DNA from: Saksenaea vasiformis B4078
Taxonomy: Eukaryota > Mucoromycota > Mucoromycetes > Mucorales > Saksenaeaceae
Assembly (NCBI GenBank): GCA_000697055.1
Contig: JNDT01002260.1
Span: forward strand, 1 to 38,453
Direction of reading: 5' to 3'
DNA length: 38,453 bases
Program-made: the position numbers and the translations under genes
The notes under the pieces: generated by a model
Seen by the model: only the letters and a program-made list of their open reading frames with translations
Databases searched by the model: none
Told to the model about the DNA's origin: nothing
Shown here: piece after piece, positions 1 to 11,258 of the stretch
Position numbering within the stretch: the first letter of the stretch is position 1
How the letters are laid out: every line of letters begins with the position of its first letter

Positions 1-224
1 CGGAGTGAATTTCTCGCATGTCAAATCGCTGATCAAGCATAACCAACAAAAAGTGTATTATCCATTTCATTTTTTTTTGGTTTACTTATTCCTATACAAC
101 AATTATCATTGAACAAGGTGAAAATTGCGGAAAAGGCGTGATCAATACCAGTGACTGCTTGAGGTGATGTGGTCATATCCAAGGTCCTGCTGTCAATTTT
201 TTGGATTTATCTCTTTTACTCATT
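1..224. other. Left edge, upstream flank of decayed Fanzor gene
   Basis: AT-rich sequence before the ATG of the Fanzor relic. I see no gene, no terminal inverted repeat matching those of the second Fanzor element, and no clear promoter motif. If the relic belongs to a transposon, its left end may lie outside the window. Confidence 0.4.
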
Positions 225-3149
225 ATGGATGCAAAAAGAAAACGCGAAACCCCTTCTGAAGACGACGATTAAGACGATGATTTCCAGAAACCTAGCCCCT
301 TTAAACGTCCAAAACGTTTAGGAGCTGGTAGTAGTTCGCGAAAGGGAAAGGAAAAGGCGGCGACTTTACCTGGCGTACCTCAAGACAACTCTGGTCAAGG
401 AGAAAGTAGTTCCACAAAAGATACTTCAAGTGTGTCTCAACAAGGTATGGCCTAATCTTTATTCGTAAAGCGTTTATGCATTCCACTCACGATCTGATAC
501 AGGGTCGTCTTCAAAGAAATCAAAGGCACTGATAAAGGCTGAAAAGGCGTTTCAGAAGAGAGAAGCAAAATACGAAGCCAAAGCAACTGTACAGCAAGAA
601 TGAAAGGAGGCCAAACTAGCTGCAGGAGAAATTTTGAAGTGTCCGACTTGTGGTGGAACGGATCACCAAAGGAGCAGTAGCAAGCTGTGTGGCAAGTACA
701 CTCCAAGGCGGAAACCACCGCAGGGTTTCAGTCGTACAAGGGTAATCAAGGCATCCTTATCCACCACCTGCCGCAGCCAGGCTTTCGAACATTGTGTTAT
801 CGAGTGCGTGAAACACATCCGGGATGTGACCTATGTCGGGTCGCTCTTCGCAAACTATTATTTCACCAAGTTGCTTTCGTAATCGAAAGAAATCCCACCA
901 GTTACACATCAATTATGTTACCAACTGTTCGCATTAGTCGCGGGTGAAGCAAGAGATGCAGACCAAAGATTGAAGGATGCGTATACCAGTTTCAAGAGAT
1001 CAATCAATAACTTTGATGAGAGCAAATTTAAATCAAAATGCTTTATGAGCGTTGTTTCTACAGCCGCCAAAGATTACGAAGAAGCTATTCGTAACCACGT
1101 ATGCGCGAATTTCAAAAGAAAAACGACGCAGTATATGCTGATTTGCATGTCCGACGAAAAGGATGAAGCTTTTTGGAAATCATCAACGGTAAATGATCGC
1201 AAGATCATTGCGGAGTACATATATAACAAAGCCTGTGGTAATGAATGCGACTGGCCGAAAGCAATTGAACAAAACCGAAGGTCATTGACATTGTGAACCT
1301 GATGGTGAAGTCCTTTCAAGGATGCGTCGGCGTACGGAAAATCGATGAAAATGTTTTAAGTGCAAGTCCCCATATTTTCTTACCGTGGCTCTATCGCATC
1401 CTACAACGATTTGAGACGAAGATCGTCGTCACTGAACAAGAACCTCAGAAATACGTTTCGTCTGCCTATGTCCACCGAATGGTGACAAGTGTAAGCTCTC
1501 TTTCAGTCGGTTATGGAAACCTAATCTTGATGATAGTTGGCTGATACAAATAAGTTATCAAAACGTCTACGATCAAGTCTCGAACATACAGTGAGGGCAG
1601 CGATCAGAAATGGGACAGATATCAAACTTCCGAAAAAATTTTCGTCACTTCCGAAAAATGAAATGCAAAGTATCGAATCGTTTGTCAAAAAGACAACAGA
1701 GTCCATCAACAGTGATTCCTTTAAACCCGAGAAATATACCGATCCTAAAGGCACCAGGAGGTTTACTGTTTTGCCTGTTCACAGTATGCAAATGAGACAC
1801 GTTACGATTGACAGACAGGCATTGGGACATCTCCTGTTCCAAGCAGGGCGGCGGGACAAGCCATCTCCGGTGAAGCCAGTGGACGCAAGGCACGAGTATT
1901 TTACTTTGTTCGATATGTCAAAAATAGGTTTCAAAACACTGGAGAGTCTAGAAAGCGAAAAAACAATGTTCTGGTGAGTTGAGGGAGTGTCGGGTAGGTT
2001 GAGTTTCTGACATATCAAGAAAGGACACCATCCGTCCGGATGGTGTAGATGTCGAGTTCGTATTTAAAAAGTACAAGGCCCCGTTTGACCAGAAGAAAAA
2101 GCAGATTACTCTCGCCGATATGAAGGATAGACTCGATGATGCTATCATCTGGGGCGTCGATCCAGGAGTCGTCAGTCTATATGTAGCAGCTGACGGTGTA
2201 GGAGATAACCCTCATCGAGTCTGTACAACAACCGCAAAGGAATACTGCTCTATATGCGGTTTCAACAGAGCTACGCATAAGAGAAATACTTACGCTGCCA
2301 AAGATCCAGAAACGAAGTCAATAATTGACAAGATTCCTTCCATAAAGACAGCCAACCTACAAACGATGATTATCAGCATGTCTTACATGTTTCTGCATTA
2401 CGATACGATTGTAGATTTCTACAGCCGTGATCTGAGGTAAATGATTATGCTTGCATTTGTCATGTTACATTGCTAATATCAAACACTATGGGTAGATTCA
2501 ACAAGCTACGATTCAAGTCGTATATAGGAAGGCAAAAAGGTGTCAACGAGATTGTGGATCGTCTCCTTGACGGAAGCGTCAAATACGACAGTAAAAACAT
2601 CAGAAATACTCCTAAAGGGGACAATGCGAAATGGAAGCCAGCTTCGCCAAATCATGTTGAAGATGAGAGAACCAAACCAATTATAATTGCATATGGAAAT
2701 GCGTCCTTCTGTGGATCCATGAAGGGAAGACCTGCGGCGCCGACCAAAGCCGTTTTGGATAAATTGAAGCAAAAAGCAAGACAGCGAAAGGTAATGTTCT
2801 GTTGTCTAATATGATATGCTAATCTTTTCACAACGTCAAGCAACCCACATACGTCTTTTTAATCGATGAATATTTAACTTCCCAGATCTGCCCCCTATGC
2901 AATACCAGAAACCTGAAAAACGCAAAGGAAAGACCTGATTTGCAGAAACAGACTTCGCGAATACACGCTGTACTGGAGTGTCACAATAATTCATGTACGG
3001 CACGTTATTGGAACCGCGACCGCATGGCGGCGAGCAATATACTCAATGTTTTCCTCCATATGTCCCGCAACAACAATAAGCGCCCAAAAGCGTTTCAACG
3101 TCCTCCGAATACCGCCGAAAGACAGACGGCCGTATCCCTTGATAAGTAG
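225..3149 (+). pseudogene. Decayed Fanzor (eukaryotic TnpB-like RNA-guided nuclease), copy A
   Basis: Fanzor proteins are eukaryotic relatives of TnpB, RNA-guided DNA nucleases carried by transposons. Inferred exons are 225-444, 503-1490, 1537-about 1972, about 2021-2436, 2496-2790 and 2841-3149, roughly 890 codons. Visible parts: a charged basic N-terminus, a Cys/His motif (CPTCGGTDHQRSSSKLC, about 637), and a C-terminal RuvC-like domain with the first Asp in IWGVDPGV (about 2150), Glu in IDEYLTSQICPLC (about 2867) and the last Asp in WNRDRMAASNI (about 3015). The pairs CPLC and CHNNSC form the zinc ribbon. It is broken: in-frame stops at 270-272 (TAA), 601-603 (TGA) and 880-882 (TAA), a frameshift near 1270-1290, and a stop or poor splice junction near 1972/2021. 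The catalytic residues survive, so decay looks recent. It is homologous to the Fanzor at 29.1-32.3 kb but clearly diverged from it. The family call is from memory of motifs. Confidence 0.82.
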
Positions 3150-5501
3150 CATGGGTGCACACGTGCTTCTTGTTAGAAATAGAGAAGGTCAACATTCCCC
3201 TTAGGTACACATCACTTTCTGTTCTATGAAACATCGTTTTTGTGTGAGACAATGGAACCTTGTTCCTGACACACTGTTCGCACAAAATAATAAGAATCGG
3301 ATCACCGATACTCCCCTGCATGAGGCAAGAGAGCTGTACCTCTCACATACTCTTCACTTGAAGTAAAAGGATTCGATTACTGGCACGTCTTTCGCATCAG
3401 ACCAAGAGCCCAATCCCTGACACGAGGCAATCAAGCCCTATCTTTAACGCGTCCTTTGCATAACACAATGAAACCGTGTTTCCCGCATATCTTTCGTCGC
3501 AGATAATGAGCACATGTCAATGGCACAAACGTAACATGGAAGAGCATAACACGCAAGTCCTAGTATTGAATGAACGTAACAAAAGATATACTTTAAAGCA
3601 CAAAGCTCGTTCGGAAGTAACAATGAATAATTTCAAATAGACGCAAAATCATAGGAAAAATGAGGGGACCGGCCTTGTTAGACAGGTGCTAAAACAGAAA
3701 GTTCCCTGATAACGTAGGAACTGGTCAGCGTTGCCAATGGAAGCAGCTCATTAATCAAAACAAGAACAAGCATCCGTCATTCGGTGGATAGGCGACGAAA
3801 TCCTACCTTTGGATCATCGATCATAAGATTTCCATTGATTGAACCAGATTACCGCATCGATATATCGTCAAACGCCGTGTATCTAGAATGTCGATAACAT
3901 GTCAGAATGTCATCCGGTGCCAAAAAAAAATGAGTTTGTTTCCATATGGAACTTTTTAGCTTACCGCTTCACAAATAAGGTGCATTTGCTTGACATTAGC
4001 TGCATCTGTGCTGTTGACATCATACATTATACCATTCGCTTGAGGCCTGAAAAAAACAGGCCGCCCACCGCTATCCTAACATACCTCTCCTATAATATGG
4101 AAAAGGAAATAAAGGAGTGGCCCAATGTCGTGCATTCTATTCATCATTTGCTTACGGAGGGATTGCATAAGAGCTGTAGCCACTCATCGGCACACGCTTG
4201 AGAAAATGACATGACGTCGCCAGAAAATTAAGCTACTCCATCTTCCTATGCGCTGTATAGACGCATAAAACCAAGAATATCTCCCTGCAAAATACGTACT
4301 TGATACATTCTAGTCAATTAGATCCTTACTACCATGTCATGATAAGATACAGGTCATAAGTTAGAGCACAATCATGTAGATCGCCACTTCCTGTGAAGTT
4401 TGAAAGAACTGCGCGCAGTGCTTTTGCTCGGTTAAGAGCTATAAACATCCCGATCATAACTCTTTCTAAAGGAAGCTGTGTCGGTTGCGTCGAGACCGAC
4501 TTTACTAGCTGTCATACACGCAACCATACCAGCTTGGATGATGATGCATGCCGATGAATGGATCAGCAGATACGTGGCAAATCGAAACACGTCGAAGGAT
4601 AAGATACTATCAGGTGCCTTTTGGATTTTACAGACGTTCGATGCTGCTACTATCGGAACAATGTTTCAAAGACTTTGCTAAGCTCCAAAGTGATAGAAGC
4701 TCCCTTATGCGTTCTTCAGAAGGATTTCATGGAAGTAAGGAATCAAGGCAGATATTCACTAGTCTGAGTATTGACAAATCTTAAGAAGCGCTGCGAGCAG
4801 CAGTGTCTTGTGGAGCATACTTTATACTATAGCAGCACAGGAAGAAAACTTCGTAAAAGAGTTCAGGTAAGTTAGTGGACCAGGTTTTGGTCGAGAGAGA
4901 TATATCAACACGGATCAATGACTCTAAAACTGGATCGTTTGAAAAAAGAAGGAGTTCGAAAGAGAGAGCTGATTTTCTTGCAGCATGATACGCCGTCTCC
5001 GGTACACTAAAGAATGAAGTAATTTGGAGGTTGTCAGACAAACCAGAAACATTACCGTTTCCATAGCTATGCTCTACAACTATCCACATAGCTAGCTACA
5101 GTACTATGAACCGTCGCACTTTACGTGTTATCCAGGGAGCTGTGTGAAAGTATCTCATCCGTTTCCCAATAGAAGATAACGGTTGCATAGGTTGTGTGAC
5201 GGCCTTGTACAGAGGGGTGCGATCAGGTAATACGTCTTTTCAGCCAAAAAAAAAAGAAAAAAGAAAAGAAAGCTATTCAGTTACAATGAACTCAATAGTA
5301 TCTACCCAGCGGCAATAGATTGAAATCATTCCAATGTAGAAGCCACCCAAGCGGGTTTCCTTTTTTTTCTTTTTCAACCGCGCAACACACAGCTTTGACT
5401 TGATTCGCTTCGTATAGTACAATCTCTCCCAATTTTCCGTCTTGGTGTCGATACTGAGTCCGTGCCGCTTTACTCTTCTTTCCCAAATTCTGTCTGACTT
5501 G
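3150..5501. other. Gene-poor stretch between Fanzor relic and F-box gene
   Basis: About 2.35 kb with only short ORFs in all frames (the longest, about 100 codons at 3899-4201, resembles no family I know). No repeat copies of the other Fanzor element's ends are evident. A poly-A/AG tract lies at about 5246-5272. The 5273-5500 part is probably the 3' flank of the minus-strand F-box gene. The stretch may include the unrecognised right part of the decayed element. Confidence 0.4.
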
Positions 5502-6956
5502 TCAACCTGCGTTAATCGTAGCAAGGCTGGGTGGAACATAACAATGGTGAGGTGTTTGAGCCTTGGTCTCAGGCATATCAATGGTTTGATATTCAGTAGT
5601 CGGCATGTAGAGCGTGCTACAGTGGAGAGTAGAGAAATGAGGGCAGTTTCGACAGATGTAGCTATACACATCTTGGGTAGTTATGCACCGAAGTATCTTC
5701 AACACTTCGAGTGTGTAGGGACCTGACTGTGTGTTACAACTTCCTGCCACAACAACAGCGATACGATTGAGTGTCAACCGCCTCAAGCCTTTGCAACAAT
5801 ACAAGAAATCATCGATTGGGAAATAGTTCCCCGAAACGTCAGTCGCCGTACTCTCTAGTATGAACTCTTCCAATGATGTACACTCTCTTACTTGTACTAG
5901 CACGTGTTCAATCGCCAGCGTGCCGGGAATCTGCAGTTCGATGGTAGAAAGCGTTTTGCAGAAATAGGTGATGTATGGTATGAGACGACGTCCGTAATCA
6001 CCCCTTAATTCAAGGTACTGGAGGGGTGATGGGGCTTTATATAATTCAACCATCACTTCTTCGGTCAACATGGTGAATCGCGTAATAGAGGTATCCAGTG
6101 ACATCTTCTTGAGACGATGGCCTGCTTTGGCAAGCAGGATAAAGTCTTCAATTAGGTACGTGGCGTTGGCGGCGTCATCGCTGACATGTACATTCTCAAG
6201 GCTGGTGTACTTCTTTGTAAAGTATCTAATCCAGCAGCGACTCGTGTAGCGATCCGTTCCCTCAACATCAACAGCTTTCACAGCGTCGCACGGCACCACC
6301 TTTGTCACTGCCGAGTCGTCAAGGCCAACCTTCTGTAACATGAGTTTCCGCAAAACCGGTGCAGCTGCATGTAGCGATTCCATTTCGCCGACTGTAACAC
6401 TGTGATGACTGTAGCCTTGGCGTTGTATACATAGAGACTGAAGACCTCGTATCTTGGTTAGCAGGTCAAGCCAGCCGTCAAAAAGCCCCAGTTCTACCGT
6501 TGTGAGGCATGCTACCGCATGGGTCAGAACGTAGCTGTTTAGTTGCACGTCGTCGAAAAAAATGGGTGCCATCAAACGTTTGAGCTGTCCTCTCCACACA
6601 GCCAACGCTGCGAGCTTTGGTAGATGTTTCCAAAGCTTGCCGTTGAATTCCAGCGCAACCAAAACAGGACAAAGACGCGGGAGCATGAAGTATTCGTCAG
6701 AAGAGAAACCGACTGTATCAGATAAGCGTAGTTCAGAAACAAGGTGTCCTAGCGGGTAGCCTCTGTTCTCGCTGTCTATGAGTGCCTTCAAGAAACGGCG
6801 GAACGTGTAGCGCCTATGTATACGCACAGTGGAATAAAGTATAGGAAGAAACGCTGTCTGCCATGACGAACAAACGAACAAACAGTGGTAGCAATCTGTC
6901 CGAGACAGCTGCTTACCGATGCTGGACAGAATCTCATTAGGCAAGTGATTTGACAT
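5502..6956 (-). CDS. F-box protein with leucine-rich-repeat-like C-terminus
   Basis: Single-exon ORF of 484 residues. Residues about 3-48 form an F-box (starts SNHLPNEILSSIGKQL, then a Cys/Trp segment VCSSWQTAFLPILYSTV), the module that binds Skp1 in SCF ubiquitin ligases. The rest has irregular Leu-rich strands with CPxL, LxxLxL and C-terminal CPHFSTLHCS elements, as in F-box/LRR proteins, where this region selects the substrate. The ATG at 6954-6956 is the only start that gives an intact F-box. It ends at TGA 5502-5504. Another open frame overlaps the 3' end downstream, so a spliced longer C-terminus cannot be excluded. The gene diverges from FOL3 with 324 bp between start codons. The target substrate is unknown; such proteins are commonly expanded in Mucorales. 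Confidence 0.85.
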   Translation of the reverse strand: MSNHLPNEILSSIGKQLSRTDCYHCLFVCSSWQTAFLPILYSTVRIHRRYTFRRFLKALIDSENRGYPLGHLVSELRLSDTVGFSSDEYFMLPRLCPVLVALEFNGKLWKHLPKLAALAVWRGQLKRLMAPIFFDDVQLNSYVLTHAVACLTTVELGLFDGWLDLLTKIRGLQSLCIQRQGYSHHSVTVGEMESLHAAAPVLRKLMLQKVGLDDSAVTKVVPCDAVKAVDVEGTDRYTSRCWIRYFTKKYTSLENVHVSDDAANATYLIEDFILLAKAGHRLKKMSLDTSITRFTMLTEEVMVELYKAPSPLQYLELRGDYGRRLIPYITYFCKTLSTIELQIPGTLAIEHVLVQVRECTSLEEFILESTATDVSGNYFPIDDFLYCCKGLRRLTLNRIAVVVAGSCNTQSGPYTLEVLKILRCITTQDVYSYICRNCPHFSTLHCSTLYMPTTEYQTIDMPETKAQTPHHCYVPPSLATINAG

Positions 6957-7280
6957 GACAGAGGAAAAAAAAAAAAGTTGGGAAGGTCAGTCCATTTGAG
7001 CTAGACCAGGTGTCACAGCACATCTATCTATGTGGGTAGATTGCGTTATGTGTGACATTTCCACTGGTGGTACAATGATTGCAGAAAATCACATTGTACA
7101 AGGCGCGTACTGAGAGGCACTTCGCATGATGGGCGGGTCTTGTAAAATTAGAGTGAGCCTGTCTGTCTGTCGACAGCCTGATGGTTGCTATGGGTTCAAC
7201 TCCGCGTCGTTGCCACGTGAGCCAAGTTAGCGGGTTCTTATCGTCGGAAAAGAGAGCGGATTGAGATAATACGACGTGCC
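6957..7280. promoter_or_regulatory. Shared divergent promoter region, F-box / FOL3
   Basis: 324 bp between the divergent start codons of the F-box gene and FOL3. It must contain both core promoters. An A-rich run lies directly upstream of the F-box ATG (6961-6975). No TATA box or known factor site stands out. Confidence 0.45.
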
Positions 7281-8597
7281 ATGGAACTGGGACTTGAACG
7301 GATACACAAGTTACTCGATGCTATAGGTAGTCCCCATAAACGACTACGTGTTGTCCACGTGGCCGGGACGAACGGCAAAGGTTCGGTTTGCGCGTATGTA
7401 GCCTCTGTACTGCGTCACCATGGATTCCGTGTTGGGCGATTCAACTCTCCTCATCTGCTCGAACCACGGGACAGTATTCAGATTGATGGCGAGGCGGTTG
7501 ATCAGGAAGCGTTGGATGGAGCGAGTTCCTATGTGCAGGCGATGAATGAGAAGCATGCGCTTGGCGCGACTTCTTTTGAACGTTTGGTTGCAGCGGCGTT
7601 CCGCTTGCTGGACCAAGCACAGGTTCAGGTGGCCGTGATCGAGGTGGGCTTGGGAGGAGCGCTGGATGCGACCAATGTGTTTGAACAGCCCCTGATGACC
7701 ATTATCACTGCGATTGGGTGGGACCATGCTGGGCTACTGGGCGACACCATCCCAGCGATTGCGCGTGCAAAAGCAGGTATCATGAAACCAGGTTGTCCTG
7801 TTGTGATTTCACCCCAGGAGGAGGGGGAGGAGGAGGAGAAGGATGCACTGAACACCCTTGTGGCGCACGCACAGCAGATAGGTGCGCCCTATGTTGTAGC
7901 GAAGCCTGCATCGTTGATTAAGGAAAATTCCATTCAATCGTCGTCGTCGGTATTGCATCTCGACCATCAGGTGGATGCGACATGGCGTATCCAGTACGAT
8001 TACACCATCCAACTCCAGGGAGATTACCAACGCACCAATTCTGCGGTTGCTGTGACGGCGTTGGATTGGCTGGGTAGGAACGATGTCTCGCTGCGTATCG
8101 ACCCTGAGAAGCTTGGGCGTGGCATGGCACAGACGCGCTGGCCAGGGCGTCTAGATTGGGTTGCTGTCCAGGACGATGCGTTCAAACCGATTTCAGAGAT
8201 ATTGGTGGATGGGGCCCATAACCCTCCTGCAACACGCGCCCTGCGTGCTTATATTGATCAGGTCATTCAACAACGAAAACTGGGAGGTCGTGTGCTTTGG
8301 ATCCTTGGCGCAACGCAAGGAAAGGACCTTGATTCTATCCTGAACTATCTCCTACGACCCCAAGATCTTGTGTTTTCTGTTCCTTTCTCACAACCAGCCG
8401 GTATGCCCTGGATTCATCCTATATCATCCCAAGCCATCGCAGACTATGCAAAAACAATTGTCACGGAAGCCTATGCCTACGACAATCTTACGTCGGCTTT
8501 GCAAAATGCAAGCAAAGCATTTGTTCCTGGGAAAGACCTTGTCGTCCTTTGTGGCTCACTGTACCTTGTTGCCGATTTCTATCGCTTGCTACAGTAA
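7281..8597 (+). CDS. FOL3: Dihydrofolate synthase (Mur-ligase family; FOL3-like)
   Basis: Intron-less ORF of 438 residues, close to yeast Fol3 (about 427). It would add glutamate to dihydropteroate with ATP to make dihydrofolate; the sister family, folylpolyglutamate synthase, extends the glutamate tail. The P-loop is HVAGTNGKGSVCAYVASVL (about residues 26-44). Further family signatures are FNSPHLLEPRDSIQ, EVGLGGALDATN, the TAIGWDHAGLLG block (about 148-159) with the metal-binding His, and the lysine segment AKAGIMKPG. The C-terminal Mur-ligase domain has DGAHNPPATRAL and ends with CGSLYLVADFYRLL. The length and the DAxN/HxxLLG pattern fit dihydrofolate synthase better than the longer eukaryotic FPGS, but the two enzymes are hard to separate by eye. 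A Glu-rich insertion (EEGEEEEKD, about 182) is probably a surface loop. The gene converges on the coiled-coil gene; 266 bp separate the stops. Confidence 0.92.
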   Translation: MELGLERIHKLLDAIGSPHKRLRVVHVAGTNGKGSVCAYVASVLRHHGFRVGRFNSPHLLEPRDSIQIDGEAVDQEALDGASSYVQAMNEKHALGATSFERLVAAAFRLLDQAQVQVAVIEVGLGGALDATNVFEQPLMTIITAIGWDHAGLLGDTIPAIARAKAGIMKPGCPVVISPQEEGEEEEKDALNTLVAHAQQIGAPYVVAKPASLIKENSIQSSSSVLHLDHQVDATWRIQYDYTIQLQGDYQRTNSAVAVTALDWLGRNDVSLRIDPEKLGRGMAQTRWPGRLDWVAVQDDAFKPISEILVDGAHNPPATRALRAYIDQVIQQRKLGGRVLWILGATQGKDLDSILNYLLRPQDLVFSVPFSQPAGMPWIHPISSQAIADYAKTIVTEAYAYDNLTSALQNASKAFVPGKDLVVLCGSLYLVADFYRLLQ

Positions 8598-8863
8598 AAA
8601 AATGCATGTCTCTGTGTCTCCGTGAATTCCTGAAAGAGACTTTTTTGTTCTCTTTCTCTCTCTCTTTCTCTCTCTCCTTTTGTGTCAAAGAACAATAACA
8701 AACTTTCCCAACCAACTATCACTACTTTCTTTTTGAAACAGCTTTTTTTTTAAAAAAAATTCAAAACAGAATGAATGAAATGATATCAACGTGTGTGCGT
8801 AAGTAAACTATATACATGAAAAAGAATGATTCGCGCGAAGAAGACAGGGGGGATTTTTGGTTA

Positions 8864-10518
8864 TCAGGTTAGTTTAAGTTTGATTGGAGCACCCTTGGTT
8901 GTGCCCGTCCAGATGTACCCTGAGACAAGGGTGGCCAAAGTGATGGGAACGGTCCAATCGTCTGTGATTTGAAACTGGGCTGCAATCGCTAGCATGAAGG
9001 TGACAAGCACAAAGGAGATGGACGGTGCGGCGGGTTGTTCTTGCTGTGACGCGATATAGGTGCCTGGTACACAGAGGCCGCGTATGGATTCATAGGGAAA
9101 GAGATGATGATGTTGGTAGTGACTGATGGGTGTAGAGGATCTAGGGGGCGTTGTCATTTTTGTGTCTTTGTCAGATTCAACGCTGTCCCTATCATCGTCC
9201 ACGTCAGTGTCTTCCTCATGTTGCTGCAAAAGCAATTCTTCCAACATCTGTGCATCTTTGATTGCCAGAGATCGTCGTTTTGTATCCATTAAGAGTTGCG
9301 ATTGGCGTTTCGGATCACGGCCAACGTGCACGGATGGTGTATCGTGAGGTGGCTACAAAAAAGAGAAAGATCAGCAAAAAAAATTCATTTAGGATGCGTG
9401 CACGGGGGCGGGAGGGATGCGTGTGTATGTGCGTTGTAATGCAAACCTTTTGCAGTTGTGCTACTTGCTCTTCTAAACGGACAAAATCATTTTCCAGATG
9501 CGTAACAATTTCATCTTTGATGCGCAATTCTTGTTTTAGTAGCTCAACGTCATGGTCTCTTAGGGCCAATTGATGGTCTAATTGTTCTTTTTCTGCAAGT
9601 AGGTTTTCGATGGTGTTCTCCAGTTCTGCCAGTTTTGTCTCCAATTGGGCTGCATAGGAACCTCTTGTTGTGGATGAGTGGATGATCGGTCGACACATGT
9701 GTTGTGGCTCCATCTGATCTTCTTCGTTTTCCTCTTCATTGCCTTCCTCCTGATCGCCATTTTTCGGAGGCAAAGTCATGACCATTGTCGATGGATCGAC
9801 AGGTTTCATTGTATAACAACATGTGGTTTCACATGTAGGCTCTCCACTTATCTAAAAAAAAATGGAAATGAATTCAGTTAAGGGGAAAAAAAAAAAGGAA
9901 AGATCGCGTTTGAACGTGCGAACAAGAAGAAGAGGCTATGCGGTTTGCAAGCACGTGCCATTGACATTTTTTTTCTTTTTTCTTTTCCTTTACCTGACGT
10001 CGAAGAAGATTTACAGTTTGTACCAGGTATTCGTATTCGGGACCCATGAATTTCATTTGAGTGATTTGATTATCACGCCATTCATTCCATTCAGCAGTTC
10101 TTTGATCAAGTTCATTTTGTAGCAAACGTGTTGATCGTTGTAAGCGGATGTTGGTTACTGTTAATTCTTGAATGGTATCTTTCAAGGGTTGTGTTTTTTG
10201 TTTGATGAGGTTGTCCGTGTCAACCTTCAATAAACGATTGGTTCGTTGGAGTTTCACATTCTGCAGTATCAACGCCTCGACTTGACTTTCTAGTTGCCGT
10301 GCATGGGTATCGAGTGTACCTTGTTGGATTTCTCGCGAGGTGTCAGTAGTAGTAGTAGTCTCTGTTTTGGCTACGGTTTCCACGGGAGGAATAGAGTAGT
10401 TCATGAGATTTGAGTTGGCACTGAAGCGTCGAGGAGAAGAGGACTTTTCTTTGTGGCGTTGCAATGCTTCGCGTCCTTTTCGTTGTAATGCAGCAGGCAA
10501 AGGTAATGTGGTTCTCAT
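8864..10518 (-). CDS. Coiled-coil protein with two C-terminal membrane segments
   Basis: Inferred exons 9994-10518, 9447-9851 and 8864-9352, joined in phase 0 at both GT-AG introns (142 and 94 nt), give 472 residues. Order: a basic Ser/Pro-rich N-terminus; a coiled coil (about 80-175) with heptad-like Leu/Gln/Arg spacing; an acidic linker (NGDQEEGNEEENEED); a second coiled coil (about 230-305, starting AAQLETKLAELENTIENLLA); a second acidic patch (DTDVDDDRDSVESDKD); then two hydrophobic segments, SFVLVTFMLAIAAQF and VPITLATLVSGYIW, before a short basic tail. This suggests a tail-anchored hairpin membrane protein with a cytosolic rod, as in tethers or golgins. I do not recognise the family, and the role is unknown. 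The start is the ATG at 10516-10518; the ORF continues upstream only through low-complexity Ser/Phe codons. Confidence 0.78.
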
Positions 10519-11258
10519 GACGAAACAAAGTAAGAAAGTAAAGGAAAAAGAGAAAGAGAAAGAAAGAAGGAAAGAAAAACACAAAAGTTTATGATTATGG
10601 TTATTATTATTATTATTGGTAAAAGGGTTATGCTAAATGGGCGGGTTCTCTCCTAGTTAAACAGTTTGTTTGAAATAAACTAAGCCAATGATGTATGGGA
10701 TTTTATTTATGAGGAACATGTTCAATGTATAAAACAGCTTGTTTTGGTTAATAAAACTCATTCATGCTGAAATACTTTTCTATCATTACGACGATCAGTT
10801 TTCTCCTTTTTTTAACCATTTTTTTTATTGATTGAGCAAGTTGGTCTGTGCGACTTGGATATTAGGGCTGTCAATCCGAGCGCCGCCAAAAAAAAAAGTA
10901 AAACAGAACAAGAAAAAGGAAAAAAAAAAAAGTCAGGTTGTCTAGGTTTCAGATCGAAAGATTTGCCATACCAACAGAACACGTAAGTGATAACCATTTA
11001 AGAGGAATCCTTGTATTTTTAGGCAACGATAGGTAAAAAATAATAATAAAAAAGGATCTCAGCAGAAACCGGCACTATCTATATATATATGTACAGGAAG
11101 CCTCGGATAGACAGAGAGATTAGAGGTGTGATTTTTTTTTCTTTTTTCTGAATATAATTGTCCCGCCCCTTTTTGGTTCCAACCCGTGTTCTCCTTTTTT
11201 TCTTCTCTTGTCTCTCTCTCTCTCTTTTTTTTTTCTCTTCCTTATACCTTTGTTCGTC
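10519..11258. promoter_or_regulatory. Divergent intergenic region, coiled-coil gene / PTC7
   Basis: 740 bp between divergent starts. It contains an AAT/TTA microsatellite near 10600-10618, several A/T runs, and a CT-rich leader (about 11170-11250) directly before the PTC7 ATG, the usual fungal pyrimidine-rich 5' UTR. No gene is seen. Confidence 0.45.

Noticed and set aside
3899..5089. Several ORFs of 65-102 codons on both strands
   Set aside because: They overlap each other, lack motifs or consistent splice sites, and their lengths are expected by chance.
5273..5671. 132-codon minus-strand ORF overlapping the end of the F-box gene
   Set aside because: It lacks its own ATG context and motifs. 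It could be a spliced C-terminus of the F-box gene, but the LRR-like protein is complete without it.
7150..7225. GGTTCAACTCC at about 7189-7199, resembling a tRNA T-loop/B-box
   Set aside because: The bases on either side do not form a T-stem, and no acceptor or anticodon arm can be drawn upstream.
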